NCBI RefSeq assembly: GCF_018619435.1
Contig: NZ_JAHFZF010000010.1
Span: forward strand, 62,001 to 126,000
Direction: 5' to 3'
DNA length: 64,000 nt
DNA from: Rhodoferax sp. U11-2br
GTDB lineage: Bacteria; Pseudomonadota; Gammaproteobacteria; Burkholderiales; Burkholderiaceae_C
This document shows positions 36,774-45,816 of this stretch, in pieces (the stretch's first letter is position 1; every line of letters begins with the position of its first letter). Both the position numbers and the translations under genes were made by a program. The notes beneath the pieces are model-generated. The model did no database searches. It was not told the DNA's origin and saw only the letters and a program-made list of their open reading frames with translations.

Positions 36774-38084
36774 ATGAATACACCCAAGACTGTGCTGATC
36801 CGAGGCGGGCGGGTCATCGACCCGGCCAGCGGTTACGACCAAATAGCCGATGTGGCCCTTGCTGGCAATGCCGTGGTTGCTATTGGCGATGTAGCGCCTG
36901 ACTTTTCACCCGAACTGACCATCGACGCCAGCGGTTGCCTGGTGCTGCCCGGTCTGGTGGATTTGGCGGTGCGCCTGCGTGAACCCGGTTACGAACACGC
37001 CCGCATGCTGGAGTCCGAAATGTCGGCGGCGGTGGCCGGAGGCATCACCAGCCTGGTGTGCCAGCCCGACACCGACCCGGTGCTTGACGAGTCCGGCCTG
37101 GTCGAGATGCTGCGTTTTCGTGCCGAAAAATTACAACAGGCCCGCGTTTACCCGCTGGGCGCTCTGACGCGCAACCTGCAGGGCACGGTGCTGACCGAGA
37201 TGGTCGAACTCACCGATGCCGGTTGTGTGGCTTTCAGCCAGGCCGAGGTGGCGCTCTCCAACACCCAGGTGCTGCAGCGTGCTTTCCAGTACGCCAGCAC
37301 CTTTGGCTACGCCGTCTGGCTGCGTCCGCAGGACGGTTTCTTGGGGCAGGGTGTGGCCGCCAGCGGCCCACTCGCCACCCGCATGGGCCTGAGCGGCGTG
37401 CCGGTGATGGCCGAAACCATTGCGATGCACACCATTTTTGAGCTGATGCGCGCCACCGGCGCACGCGTGCACCTGTGCCGCATCAGCAGCGCCGCCGGGG
37501 TTGAGCTGGTGCGCCAGGCCAAGGCGCAGGGGTTGGCCCTGACCTGTGATGTGAGCATCAACTCGCTGCACCTGACTGACACCGACATGGGCTACTTTGA
37601 CAGCCGCGCCCGCCTGACCCCGCCGTTGCGCCAGCAGCGTGACCGCGACGCGCTGCGTGCCGGGTTGGCCGACGGCACCATCGATGCGCTGGTGTCGGAC
37701 CACACCCCGGTGGATGACGATGCCAAGATGCTGCCGTTTGCCGAGAGTGAACCCGGCGCCACCGGGCTGGAGCTGCTGCTGAGCCTGGCCTTCAAGTGGC
37801 ATCAAGATGCGGGTGCCGACCTGTTGCGCGCACTCTCGGTGGTGACCGATAGCCCCGCCGCGCTGCTCGGCAAGGCGCTGGGCGCGCGCCAGGGCCGCAC
37901 AGGCCATCTGGCTCTGGGTGGTCTGGGTGATGTGTGTGTGTTTGACCCACAAGCTGCCTGGACAGTGAAGGCCGATGCGCTGGTGAGCCAGGGCAAACAC
38001 ACCCCGTTCTCAGGTTACGAGCTGCCTGGGCGTGTGCGTTGCACGCTGGTGGGTGGACGTGTTGTGTATCAAAACAGCCTCTAG
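36774..38084 (+). CDS. pyrX: Dihydroorotase-like non-catalytic subunit PyrX (PyrC')
   Basis: 436 residues with the class I dihydroorotase fold but missing catalytic residues. The metal-binding HxH near the N-terminus is replaced: GLVDLAVRLREPG has Ala and Arg where His are expected. The carbamylated-Lys position reads GALTRNLQG (Arg). The HVST-type His reads HLCRISSA. One aspartate, in SDHTP, is kept. In Pseudomonas aeruginosa such a PyrC' is needed to assemble active ATCase; the same role is inferred here. A true pyrC must be elsewhere. Confidence 0.9.
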   Translation: MNTPKTVLIRGGRVIDPASGYDQIADVALAGNAVVAIGDVAPDFSPELTIDASGCLVLPGLVDLAVRLREPGYEHARMLESEMSAAVAGGITSLVCQPDTDPVLDESGLVEMLRFRAEKLQQARVYPLGALTRNLQGTVLTEMVELTDAGCVAFSQAEVALSNTQVLQRAFQYASTFGYAVWLRPQDGFLGQGVAASGPLATRMGLSGVPVMAETIAMHTIFELMRATGARVHLCRISSAAGVELVRQAKAQGLALTCDVSINSLHLTDTDMGYFDSRARLTPPLRQQRDRDALRAGLADGTIDALVSDHTPVDDDAKMLPFAESEPGATGLELLLSLAFKWHQDAGADLLRALSVVTDSPAALLGKALGARQGRTGHLALGGLGDVCVFDPQAAWTVKADALVSQGKHTPFSGYELPGRVRCTLVGGRVVYQNSL

Positions 38085-38123
38085 ACCTCGTTCATCAAGG
38101 GTTAGTAGCTATCTAAAAGATAG
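38077..38123. repeat. Diverged palindromic repeat between pyrX and cbbO
   Basis: GCCTCTAGACCTCGTTCATCAAGGGTTAGTAGCTAT keeps the outer parts of the family consensus with weakened arms. The pyrX stop codon (TAG) is inside it, and the cbbO stop is at its far side. An extra ATCTAAAAGAT dyad follows. Confidence 0.6.
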
Positions 38124-38125
38124 TT

Positions 38126-40408
38126 TCAACGGGTTAGTGCGAGGAACAGCCTGGGCAGCTGTTCGGGCAAGCGGCTGATGTTGTCCACCACCGTGTAGTG
38201 CTGGCCAAAGATGTCACGCACATAGGTATCGGCACCCGCGTCCAGGCTGATGCAGTAGCTAAATATCCCCTGGTTGCCCAGCTCACGCACCGCCACCTTG
38301 GCGTCCTCGATCAGCAGGCGCTCGTCCTTCACGTCGATGTCGGAAGGCTGGCCGTCGGTCAGTACCAGCAGCAGTTTTTTGTCGGCCTTCTGGCTGGCCA
38401 AAGTGTGGGCCGCATGGCGCAACGCCGCGCCCATGCGAGTGCTGTAGCCAGCCTGCATCGCCGCCAGGCGCGCCTTGACGGCATCGCCCCAGTGTTCTCC
38501 AAAACCCTTGAGGTGAAAGTAACGCACATCGTGGCGGGTGTTGGAGTGAAAGCCGGCAATCGCCAGCGGGTCACCGAGCTGTTCAATCGCCCAGGCTAAG
38601 AGCGACACCGCTTCCTGACTCAGTTGTAGCACCGTCTGCTCTGAACCACGCGCGGTCTCGTTGAGCGACTCGGACAGGTCCAGCAAGAGCGTGACCGCGA
38701 TGCTGCGGCCATTGGTGGTGTGGCTCATGTTGATGCGTGTGTCGGGCTGGCTGCCGCCCTTCAAATCGATCAGTGAGCGAATCGCCACGTCCAGATCGAG
38801 CTCGCTGCCGTCTTCCTGAAAGCGTACCCGCACCTTGTCTTGTGGTTTGAGCAGATCAAGCAGGCGTTTCAGGCGTTTGGCCAGGGCGCTGTGTTTGGCC
38901 AGCAGGGCGTCGATGTCGGCCGGGTTGCCGCTGGGGTGCAGGCGCTCGTAGAGGCTGACCCAGTCTGGCCGCACGGTCTGGCTGCTGTAGTCCCACTCCG
39001 GGTAATGGCGTGGCGGCAGGCTGTGCAATTCCGTCTTGGGTGGTGTCTGGTCCGGGTTGCTAAATGTCTCTTCGTCGTCTGAGAGCTCATGGAATCGCCA
39101 GAGGTGGCGGTTGTCGTCGCGGTAATCGACCTCGGTGTCCTCAAACCAGGTGTCGGGCAGCTGGTCACTCTGCTGGCGGGTTTTGCCCAGGTAACTCAGG
39201 GCCAGGCCAGCGATCTCGGTGGTGCTGGACTCCCCGTGGTCCAGCAGGGCGTGAAAACGCTGTACCCACTCGGCCAGTGGCGGCGTCTCAAAACGTTTGG
39301 GCGGGTCCAAGAGCGCGCGTGACAGCAAAGCCAACCGGTGCCTCAGACAGGAATGGGTGGCCGGGTTGCAGGCGCCTGCCTGTGGTGTCGGGTGCAGTGC
39401 CGAGAAAATCCGTCGAAGGCCGGGGTAGCGTCGCAGCGTCAGCAGATCCATGCGCGCGTCTTCAAAACACTCGATCGCCAGGCGCTGCGCCGGGCTGAAG
39501 TTGTCGGCAAAAATCGGTGTGCTCCAGCGCCGGTGTGCCGCCATGTGCGCCAGAGCGGCGCGGTAGCGGTCGATGCCGGAGATACCCGCGCGCTCGTCGT
39601 ACACGTCGGGCAGGCGCATGCCGTAGTTATCAAAGTAGGGCATCGGCTGGCGCTGCACATCGAAGGTGGTGGAGTAGGGCACCAGCACATCCTCGTCTTG
39701 CCACAGCGCGCGCAGGTACAGGTCGAGCACGCGGGTGTGGTCCATCAGCAGGGTGCCGTGGCGCTCGCGCTGCAACACCGCGCGGCTGTCGGCGGAGCTC
39801 AGGCTGAAAAAGTCGCGCTGCTGCTCGGGGTGGTGGCTGTAGTTGCGGATGCCGTAGTTGATCCAGTTACTGAGGCCCTGCAGACTCAGCGCACCCAATA
39901 GCAGCGGCGCTTTCTCGAAGAACACGATCAGGCTCGGGCTCGGGTAAGTTTTGTGGATGCCGTGGATCGAGCCGCTGGTGCGCTCCAGCAGCAACAGACT
40001 CAGGTCCATGTAATGCTGCAGCTGCGTCTGGGTCGGCAGGCGCCGCGCCACGGCTGCCAGGCTTTGCAAAAACGGGGCGATGGCTTTGCCGTTGGGTGAC
40101 TTGTTGATGGTGCGCACCGTGGCCATCACCGCATCGAGTGACTCTTCCCCCACAGTCTGGGCAATCGGTGGCCACTCCTGCAAAAAAATCAGCACCGGCT
40201 CCACACCGCGGCCCATCTTGCCCAGAAAGCGCGCCTGCGCCAGATACTCGTCGAGCCCTTGCGGGCTGAGTTTTGCAGACGCCTCGGCCATACAGGCTTC
40301 AAATACGTCGTCGATCTGGGAGAAACCGCAGTCCAGTTGTTTGCGCCATGCGGCCAGCTGCTCGGTTTGCAGGCCGGTGGGGCTGGGCGTGTCAGCCAGC
40401 GTACTCAT
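38126..40408 (-). CDS. cbbO: CbbO, von Willebrand A-domain subunit of RuBisCO activase
   Basis: 760 residues. The C-terminal VWA domain (about 565-760) has an intact MIDAS motif DLSES beginning at D577 and ends with YTVVDNISRLPEQLPRLF. The N-terminal two thirds are the helical CbbO region. With the AAA+ hexamer CbbQ it removes inhibitory sugar phosphates from RuBisCO, binding via the VWA acidic-residue site. The ATG at 40408 is preferred, since an upstream TTG would overlap the cbbQ stop. It lies five bases after cbbQ. Confidence 0.94.
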   Translation of the reverse strand: MSTLADTPSPTGLQTEQLAAWRKQLDCGFSQIDDVFEACMAEASAKLSPQGLDEYLAQARFLGKMGRGVEPVLIFLQEWPPIAQTVGEESLDAVMATVRTINKSPNGKAIAPFLQSLAAVARRLPTQTQLQHYMDLSLLLLERTSGSIHGIHKTYPSPSLIVFFEKAPLLLGALSLQGLSNWINYGIRNYSHHPEQQRDFFSLSSADSRAVLQRERHGTLLMDHTRVLDLYLRALWQDEDVLVPYSTTFDVQRQPMPYFDNYGMRLPDVYDERAGISGIDRYRAALAHMAAHRRWSTPIFADNFSPAQRLAIECFEDARMDLLTLRRYPGLRRIFSALHPTPQAGACNPATHSCLRHRLALLSRALLDPPKRFETPPLAEWVQRFHALLDHGESSTTEIAGLALSYLGKTRQQSDQLPDTWFEDTEVDYRDDNRHLWRFHELSDDEETFSNPDQTPPKTELHSLPPRHYPEWDYSSQTVRPDWVSLYERLHPSGNPADIDALLAKHSALAKRLKRLLDLLKPQDKVRVRFQEDGSELDLDVAIRSLIDLKGGSQPDTRINMSHTTNGRSIAVTLLLDLSESLNETARGSEQTVLQLSQEAVSLLAWAIEQLGDPLAIAGFHSNTRHDVRYFHLKGFGEHWGDAVKARLAAMQAGYSTRMGAALRHAAHTLASQKADKKLLLVLTDGQPSDIDVKDERLLIEDAKVAVRELGNQGIFSYCISLDAGADTYVRDIFGQHYTVVDNISRLPEQLPRLFLALTR

Positions 40409-40413
40409 GGGGC

Positions 40414-41220
40414 TCAAGCAAAAATCGCGTCGATGGCGTGGTCCAGTGTGGCGCGGATGTCGGCGTCGTCGGTGATCGGGCGCACCAGCGCCATACGGCA
40501 GGCGTCCAGCGGGTTCACCTCGGCCTGGATCAGGGTGGCCGCGTACACCAGCAGGCGGGTCGAGATACCTTCGTCCAGACCATGCCCTTTGAGTGCCCGC
40601 GCCGCCGCGCCCACCTTGACCAGCCGCACCGCATCGGCTTTGTTGATACCGGTTTCGGTGGCGATGATGCTGGCTTCCAGATCGGCAGCCGGGTAATCAA
40701 AGTCAAAACCGACAAAACGCTGTTTGGTGCTTTGTTTGAGGTCTTTCATCAGGCTCTGGTAGCCTGGGTTGTAGGAGATGACCAGCTGAAAGTCCGGGTG
40801 CGCCTGGATCAGCTCACCTTTTTTATCGAGTGGTAACTGGCGGCGGTGGTCGGTCAGCGGGTGGATCACCACGGTGGTGTCTTGCCGCGCCTCGACGATT
40901 TCATCCAGGTAACAGATCGCACCAATGCGCGCCGCTGTGGCCAGCGGGCCGTCGAGCCAACGGGTGCCGTTGGTCTCCAGCAGGTAACGACCCACCAGGT
41001 CGCTGGCAGTCATGTCCTCGTTGCAGGCCACGGTGATCAGCGGTTTGCCGAGTTTGAAGGCCATGTATTCGATAAAACGCGACTTGCCACAACCGGTGGG
41101 GCCTTTGACCATGACTGGCAGGCGGGCGTTGTAAGCTGCTTCGTACAGTTCCACCTCGTTGCTTTGTGGCTGGTAGAAAGGCTCTTGGGTGATGCGGTAT
41201 TGCTCTGCCAAGTTGGTCAT
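40414..41220 (-). CDS. cbbQ: CbbQ, MoxR-type AAA+ ATPase of RuBisCO activase
   Basis: 268 residues. Walker A is GPTGCGKS (40-47) and Walker B is ICYLDEIVEAR. Sensor and arginine-finger segments include VISYNPGYQS and QRFVGFDFDYP. It forms the hexameric motor that partners with CbbO to reactivate RuBisCO. It follows cbbM after a structured 429-base gap and is joined closely to cbbO. The cbbMQO set matches the form II (Q2O2-type) arrangement known from chemolithoautotrophs. Confidence 0.95.
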   Translation of the reverse strand: MTNLAEQYRITQEPFYQPQSNEVELYEAAYNARLPVMVKGPTGCGKSRFIEYMAFKLGKPLITVACNEDMTASDLVGRYLLETNGTRWLDGPLATAARIGAICYLDEIVEARQDTTVVIHPLTDHRRQLPLDKKGELIQAHPDFQLVISYNPGYQSLMKDLKQSTKQRFVGFDFDYPAADLEASIIATETGINKADAVRLVKVGAAARALKGHGLDEGISTRLLVYAATLIQAEVNPLDACRMALVRPITDDADIRATLDHAIDAIFA

Positions 41221-41327
41221 GGTGCGCTTTCCTATGGGGTCACGGTTGGGGCAAGTGACATCGAAGAAGGGATGGTAGACCTGAAATCCTGTTTGTCAGC
41301 ATTCTTGGTCGAACCCGCAGCGCGCAT

Positions 41328-41411
41328 TGGGTGTCCGACTCCGCGGATGTCCCCCGGTTCGGGCTATGCCCGAACCTCCTCCTTTATTCCGCTGCGTCAG
41401 ACACCCAACGC
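41328..41411. repeat. Compound hairpin between cbbM and cbbQ
   Basis: The outer arms TTGGGTGTCCGAC and GTCAGACACCCAA pair at 12 of 13 positions. The inner arms GGTTCGGGC and GCCCGAACC (41355-41375) pair perfectly around three bases. On the cbb transcript it would form a long stable stem upstream of cbbQ. Confidence 0.75.
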
Positions 41412-41560
41412 ACGCTGCTTGGCTGTGTTGGTTTGCCTGCCATGCTTGAACGCTGAAATCATTTCGGGCATGTTGTGATGGGGAGTCCTGCAAAGCGAAA
41501 TAGAGGAGGAGAAAGTGGCTGTAGGCCACTTTCGGGGGACATTCGCGGCGCAGGGCACCC
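41329..41560. repeat. Element bounded by 28-bp imperfect inverted repeats
   Basis: The left end (41329-41356) and the reverse complement of the right end (41533-41560) agree at 23 of 28 positions, including CCGCGxATGTCCCCCG. They enclose 176 bases with no transposase. It resembles a MITE-like element or a duplicated regulatory stem. Confidence 0.6.
41511..41533 (-). terminator. Hairpin downstream of cbbM
   Basis: GAAAGTGGC-TGTAG-GCCACTTTC, a perfect 9-bp stem with five-base loop, about 117 bases after the cbbM stop on the transcript. There is no long T run, so attenuation or 3'-end protection of cbbM RNA is as likely as full termination. Confidence 0.55.
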
Positions 41561-41649
41561 TGTCGCAACATGCCTTCCACAAACGTCGCGTAAGGCAGCC
41601 AGTCGCAACGGGCCAGTCCACCGAGGCCCCCGATAGCATGACCCCGTGC

Positions 41650-43029
41650 TTACTTGTGCACGCCGAGTTTTTCGCGCCAGCCTGGGAACAGCTTGTCGGC
41701 ATCCCCCGGGAACGACTCAAACGCGCGGGCGAATTCTTTGTGTTCCTTGGCAAACTCGATCGGGTCGGCACCCGCCTTCCAGCATTCATACGACTGACGC
41801 AACGACACCGCACCGGCTGCGGGTGAGTCAATGTGGCCATAAGAGCCGCCGCCAGCGGTGTTGATCACATTGCCGTGGCCCAGGTTCTTGAAGAAGCCTG
41901 GCAGGCGCAGCGCGTTCATGCCGCCCGAGATGATTGGGGTGGTCGGCTTCATGCCGTACCACTTCTGGAAGTAGACCGGGCCCTGGCACTCGTCGCGCTC
42001 GATCATGTAGGCGATGCCACGGTCGTCGCCTTCACCTTCCATCTTGCCGTAGCCCATGGTGCCGACGTGGATGCCCGACGCCCCTTGCAGACGGCTCATC
42101 TTGGCCAGCACAAAGGCGGTGTAACCGCGCTTGGCGCTCGGGCTGGTGACCGCGCCGTGGCCGGCACGGTGGTAGTGCAGGTATTGGCCGGGGTATTGGC
42201 GCCGGGCCGTGGTCACCATGCCGGGGCCACCCACATAGCCGTCCACCAGGAAGGCCAGCTTGTCTGCGTCCGGGCCAAAAACTTCCAGTGCAAAGTCGGC
42301 GCGGGCCAGCATCTCGTAGTGGTCGTCGGCGGTGATGTTCATCGAGAACAGCTTGGCCTGGCCGGTTTCGTCCTGGGCGCGTTTGAGCGAGTCGTAGACC
42401 AGCGGCAGGGTTTTCTTGATCGGCGCAAACACCTGGTTGCCTTGCGGCTCGTCGTTTTTGATGAAGTCACCACCCAGCCAGAACTGGTAGGCCGCATCGG
42501 CAAACTGCTGCGGGCGCAGACCCAGCTTGGGTTTGATGATGGTGCCGGCAATGTAGCCACCGTCCTTGATCGGACGGCCCAGAATGCGCCACAGGTCCGA
42601 GATGTCCTTGGCCGGGCCGTCAAACATCTGGATGACCCGCTCGGGCATATAAAAGTCGATCATCTTGGCGTGTTTGATGTCACCCATGCCCTGGTTGTTG
42701 CCAATCGCCAGGGTCAGGAACGACACCAGCATGAAGCGGCCATCGGTCACATTGCGGTCGAACAGGTCAATCGGGTAGGCAATGCGCATGTCCTCGGTGG
42801 CTTCGTCGATGTGATACACCAGCGCGTCCACGCTGCGGGTGAAATCGTCGGTGGTGCTCACTTCCACATTGGTGCCGGTGGAGGACTCTGCCGCAAAGTG
42901 GGCTGCCGCTTCCAGGTAACCGTAGCCCGTCTTGGGCGCCATCTTGTACGCCACCAGGATGTGTTTGCCGCCGGCGATGAGGTCGTCTTCCTTGAGGCTC
43001 AGGTCGGCATATCGGTTCGATTGATCCAT
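41650..43029 (-). CDS. cbbM: Form II ribulose-bisphosphate carboxylase/oxygenase
   Basis: 459 residues from the ATG at 43029 ([18 protein letters not shown]). This is the single-subunit-type form II enzyme, dimeric or higher, without small subunit. Active-site residues align with Rhodospirillum rubrum numbering: K166 (TIIKPKLG), carbamylated K191 and metal ligands D193/E194 ([10 protein letters not shown]), and loop 6 [12 protein letters not shown]. Form II enzymes have low CO2/O2 specificity and suit high-CO2, low-O2 conditions. The upstream region has an AT-rich dyad suited to CbbR. No cbbR lies next to it; one is 11 kb away. Confidence 0.97.
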   Translation of the reverse strand: MDQSNRYADLSLKEDDLIAGGKHILVAYKMAPKTGYGYLEAAAHFAAESSTGTNVEVSTTDDFTRSVDALVYHIDEATEDMRIAYPIDLFDRNVTDGRFMLVSFLTLAIGNNQGMGDIKHAKMIDFYMPERVIQMFDGPAKDISDLWRILGRPIKDGGYIAGTIIKPKLGLRPQQFADAAYQFWLGGDFIKNDEPQGNQVFAPIKKTLPLVYDSLKRAQDETGQAKLFSMNITADDHYEMLARADFALEVFGPDADKLAFLVDGYVGGPGMVTTARRQYPGQYLHYHRAGHGAVTSPSAKRGYTAFVLAKMSRLQGASGIHVGTMGYGKMEGEGDDRGIAYMIERDECQGPVYFQKWYGMKPTTPIISGGMNALRLPGFFKNLGHGNVINTAGGGSYGHIDSPAAGAVSLRQSYECWKAGADPIEFAKEHKEFARAFESFPGDADKLFPGWREKLGVHK

Positions 43030-43335
43030 GCAGTCTCTCCTTCGGGGTGATGATGTTGCGTTGTGAATGGGTGGACTATAGACAGGCTTATTCATCATGA
43101 AAATTCAAATAAATTGCCAATCAAATTAGGTTTGGCTGATGAATGGGGCAAAAAACGCTCAAGGCCTGTCCTGCTCGCTCAGACTCATAGATCGTTACCA
43201 AGATTGCGCTCAGGTCACGAGCTGCATGGCGCAGGCCGATGTACCTGGGGCGGGCTGTTGTTTAAACACCTCTCTGTTCCTCAAATTGCAGCCATCGGCC
43301 GCTAAGTTGCCTGACTTGTTGCCAATAATGGCAGC
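43030..43335. promoter_or_regulatory. Divergent promoter region of cbbM and the M13 peptidase
   Basis: 306 bases with no gene. On the cbbM side lies the AT-rich dyad TTATT-15 bases-AATAA (43088-43112), reading as a LysR-type T-N11-A site. A TATAGT-like -10 hexamer lies at 43075-43080 about 50 bases before the cbbM start. The half nearer the peptidase shows no clear motif. Confidence 0.5.
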
Positions 43336-45732
43336 ATGAACACATTGATCAAACACACCTTTCTGGCTTGTTCGGCGTCAGCTTTGTTGCTGTGTGTTGT
43401 CCCAGTCGGGGCTGCCAACCATCTCCAGCAGCAACACATCCAGTTCAAAAAGGGCGCGACATCGGTCAGTGTCCGGGGTCATATCCAAGGTGACCAGACA
43501 ATGGACTACAAGTTGCACCTGGCTGCGGGCCAGACCCTGGCGTTGTTGTTCAAGCCCACCAACCGGTCAGCCTACTTCAATGTGCTGCCGCCGGGTTCTC
43601 AAGAGGCCGTATTCATTGGCTCGAGTTCAGGCAACACCGCATCGGTTCAAGCCACGGTCGCAGGTAACTACACGGTGCGTGTGTACCTGATGCGCAACGC
43701 GGCCCGGCGCCACGAAAGCACCCGGTACACGCTGGATCTTCGTCTGGCGGGTTCTGACCTGGCCAATGCGCCGCCGCTGGGTTATTCGGTCGACAACATG
43801 TACACCAGCGTGAGCCCGCGCAAAGACTTCTACGACTATGCCGTTGGCAGCTGGCTCAAGCGCACCGAGATCCCTGCCAGCGAGGCCGATGTGGGTGGCT
43901 TCTCGCTACTGGCTGCCAACCTGGACAAGCAGTTGCTCAAACTCATCAAGGATGCCGCTGCGACGCCAGCGCCTTCGGGCAGCCCGCAGCAGCAGATTGG
44001 TGACTTTTACACAGCGGCCATGGATCTGGCGCGTATGGACGCGCTGGGCCTCCAGCCGGTGCAGGACGATCTGGACGCCATTGCTGCAGCGGGTGCCACG
44101 CCCGCAGACTACGGCGCTCTGGCCGCGCGCATTCAGGCCAAATTTGGCATCTCGCCGCTCATCAATGCCTCGGCCACACCCGACGCCAAAGACAGCTCTC
44201 GACAGATTCTGGTACTGATTCCCGGCATGCAGGCGCTGGAGCATGACGAATACGCCAAGCCAGAGAGCCAGCCTCTGCGGGACATGTACCGCGACTACAT
44301 GGCGGCCATGTTCACCCATGCCGGGCAGACCGCCCAGCAGGCCGGGGAGGCCGCGCAACAGGTGTTGGCCATGGAGGCCAGCATTGCGGCTGGCCGGCTG
44401 ACCGCGATCCAGATGCGTGACCCCAGCCAGACCTACAACATCATGACCCTGGCGCAGGCCCAGGCGCTGATCCCCGGTCTGGACCTGACGGTGTTCCTGA
44501 ACACGCTGGGTGTGCCGGTGACACCGACACTGCAGGTGTTTGACGTGGGCGGTCTGAAGGCAGCGCAGACCTTGCTGGCCAGCCGATCACCCGCAGAGCT
44601 GAAATCCTCGATGCGCTGGTATGTGCTGGGCGCACGCGCCTCCGAACTCGGTCGCCCCTGGCGCCAGATGGATGAAGAGTTCAACCGCCAGCACAAAGGT
44701 CTGACGACTCTGCCTGAGCGTGAACGCGTGGTCACCCAGCAAATTGGTGCGCAGCTGTTTCACCCCTTGTCGCAGCTCTATGTGCAGGCGTATTTTCCGG
44801 AGTCGACCCGGCGCGACATCACCCGTATGGTGGGTCACGTGAAGGAAGAGTTCGCCCAGCGCCTGCGTGCCAACACCTGGCTGGATGAGCCCACCCGCGC
44901 AGCGGCGCTGGACAAACTCGGCAAGGTGGACATTCAGGTGGGCTACCCCCAGCAATGGATTGACTTCAGCGCGGTGGTGGTCAAGCCCGACGACCACTTT
45001 GGCAATGTGCAACGCCTCAGCGACTTCGCCTTTCGCAGCGAGATCTCGCAAATCGGCAAGCCGGTGCTGAAAGACCGTTTTGCCAGCCCCAATCAAACGA
45101 CGCCGATCTCGGTCAACGCCGCCTACAACCCGCAGACCAACAGCATCGACATCACCGCCGCCATCGTGCAGCCGCCGTTCTACAAACCGGGGGCCGACGC
45201 TGCGGTGAACTACTGCACCATCGGCGCCGTCATTGGCCACGAGTTGACGCACGGCTTTGACAGTTTTGGGCGGCAGTTTGGCCCGGCCGGTAACCTGCGT
45301 GACTGGTGGACACCACAAGCCACGGCCGAGTTCAAGAAACGCACCGATGTGCTGGTCAAACAATACAGCCAGTACACGATCCTGCCTGGCCTGCAACACA
45401 ACGGTGAACTCACACTCACTGAAAACACCGCCGATCTGGGGGGCATCACCCTCGGGTACGCGGCGCTGCAGCGCGAACTGGCTGGCCAGCCCCAGCCCAA
45501 GGTGGATGGTCTGAGCACCGACCAACGCTGTTTTGTCGCCTGGTCACAGCTGTGGGCCTACAAGGGCCGCCCCGAGCGACTGCGCCTGCTGGCCCAGATG
45601 GACTACCACGGCAACAGCCGGTTACGCGGCTTTGTGCCTCTGCTGCACCTGGACAGTTTCCACCAGGCGTTTGGCACCCGACCCGGCGACCCGATGTGGC
45701 GGGCGCCCAAAGATCGCGTGCGCATCTGGTGA
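43336..45732 (+). CDS. M13-family (neprilysin/PepO) zinc metallopeptidase with extra N-terminal domain
   Basis: 798 residues with a signal peptide (to about residue 26, VVPVGAA). Residues about 30-135 form a beta-rich domain (VSVRGHIQGDQTMDYKLHL, NYTVRVYLMRNAARR) like those in lysozyme-inhibitor or pre-peptidase-type modules, not usual in M13 enzymes. Then comes a full M13 peptidase: YDYAVGSW, NAxYNP-type (NAAYNPQTN), HELTH in IGHELTHGFDSFG, and ENTADLGG with the third zinc ligand. It cleaves short peptides in the periplasm or outside. It is divergent from cbbM and alone. Confidence 0.92.
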   Translation: MNTLIKHTFLACSASALLLCVVPVGAANHLQQQHIQFKKGATSVSVRGHIQGDQTMDYKLHLAAGQTLALLFKPTNRSAYFNVLPPGSQEAVFIGSSSGNTASVQATVAGNYTVRVYLMRNAARRHESTRYTLDLRLAGSDLANAPPLGYSVDNMYTSVSPRKDFYDYAVGSWLKRTEIPASEADVGGFSLLAANLDKQLLKLIKDAAATPAPSGSPQQQIGDFYTAAMDLARMDALGLQPVQDDLDAIAAAGATPADYGALAARIQAKFGISPLINASATPDAKDSSRQILVLIPGMQALEHDEYAKPESQPLRDMYRDYMAAMFTHAGQTAQQAGEAAQQVLAMEASIAAGRLTAIQMRDPSQTYNIMTLAQAQALIPGLDLTVFLNTLGVPVTPTLQVFDVGGLKAAQTLLASRSPAELKSSMRWYVLGARASELGRPWRQMDEEFNRQHKGLTTLPERERVVTQQIGAQLFHPLSQLYVQAYFPESTRRDITRMVGHVKEEFAQRLRANTWLDEPTRAAALDKLGKVDIQVGYPQQWIDFSAVVVKPDDHFGNVQRLSDFAFRSEISQIGKPVLKDRFASPNQTTPISVNAAYNPQTNSIDITAAIVQPPFYKPGADAAVNYCTIGAVIGHELTHGFDSFGRQFGPAGNLRDWWTPQATAEFKKRTDVLVKQYSQYTILPGLQHNGELTLTENTADLGGITLGYAALQRELAGQPQPKVDGLSTDQRCFVAWSQLWAYKGRPERLRLLAQMDYHGNSRLRGFVPLLHLDSFHQAFGTRPGDPMWRAPKDRVRIW

Positions 45733-45816
45733 CTGCCGGGCGGCTTGTGCCATGGCGTCGCAGACAATAGCGCTGACTGACCAGAGATTTCACCATTGCT
45801 TCATAGGAGCTGTTTC

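Larger units (their letters stand above)
41221..41649. other. Structured non-coding gap between cbbM and cbbQ
   Basis: No convincing gene. Read on the cbb strand it holds, in order: a perfect 9-bp hairpin (41511-41533) about 120 bases after cbbM, a ~28-bp terminal inverted repeat, and a large compound hairpin (41328-41411) with a perfect GGTTCGGGC-ATA-GCCCGAACC core. This may set the relative amounts of cbbM and cbbQO messages. Confidence 0.6.

Noticed and set aside
41397..41840. Frames in the cbbM-cbbQ gap that could be transposase pieces
   Set aside because: I tried both minus-strand frames; neither shows a DDE or other transposase motif, and one overlaps cbbM.
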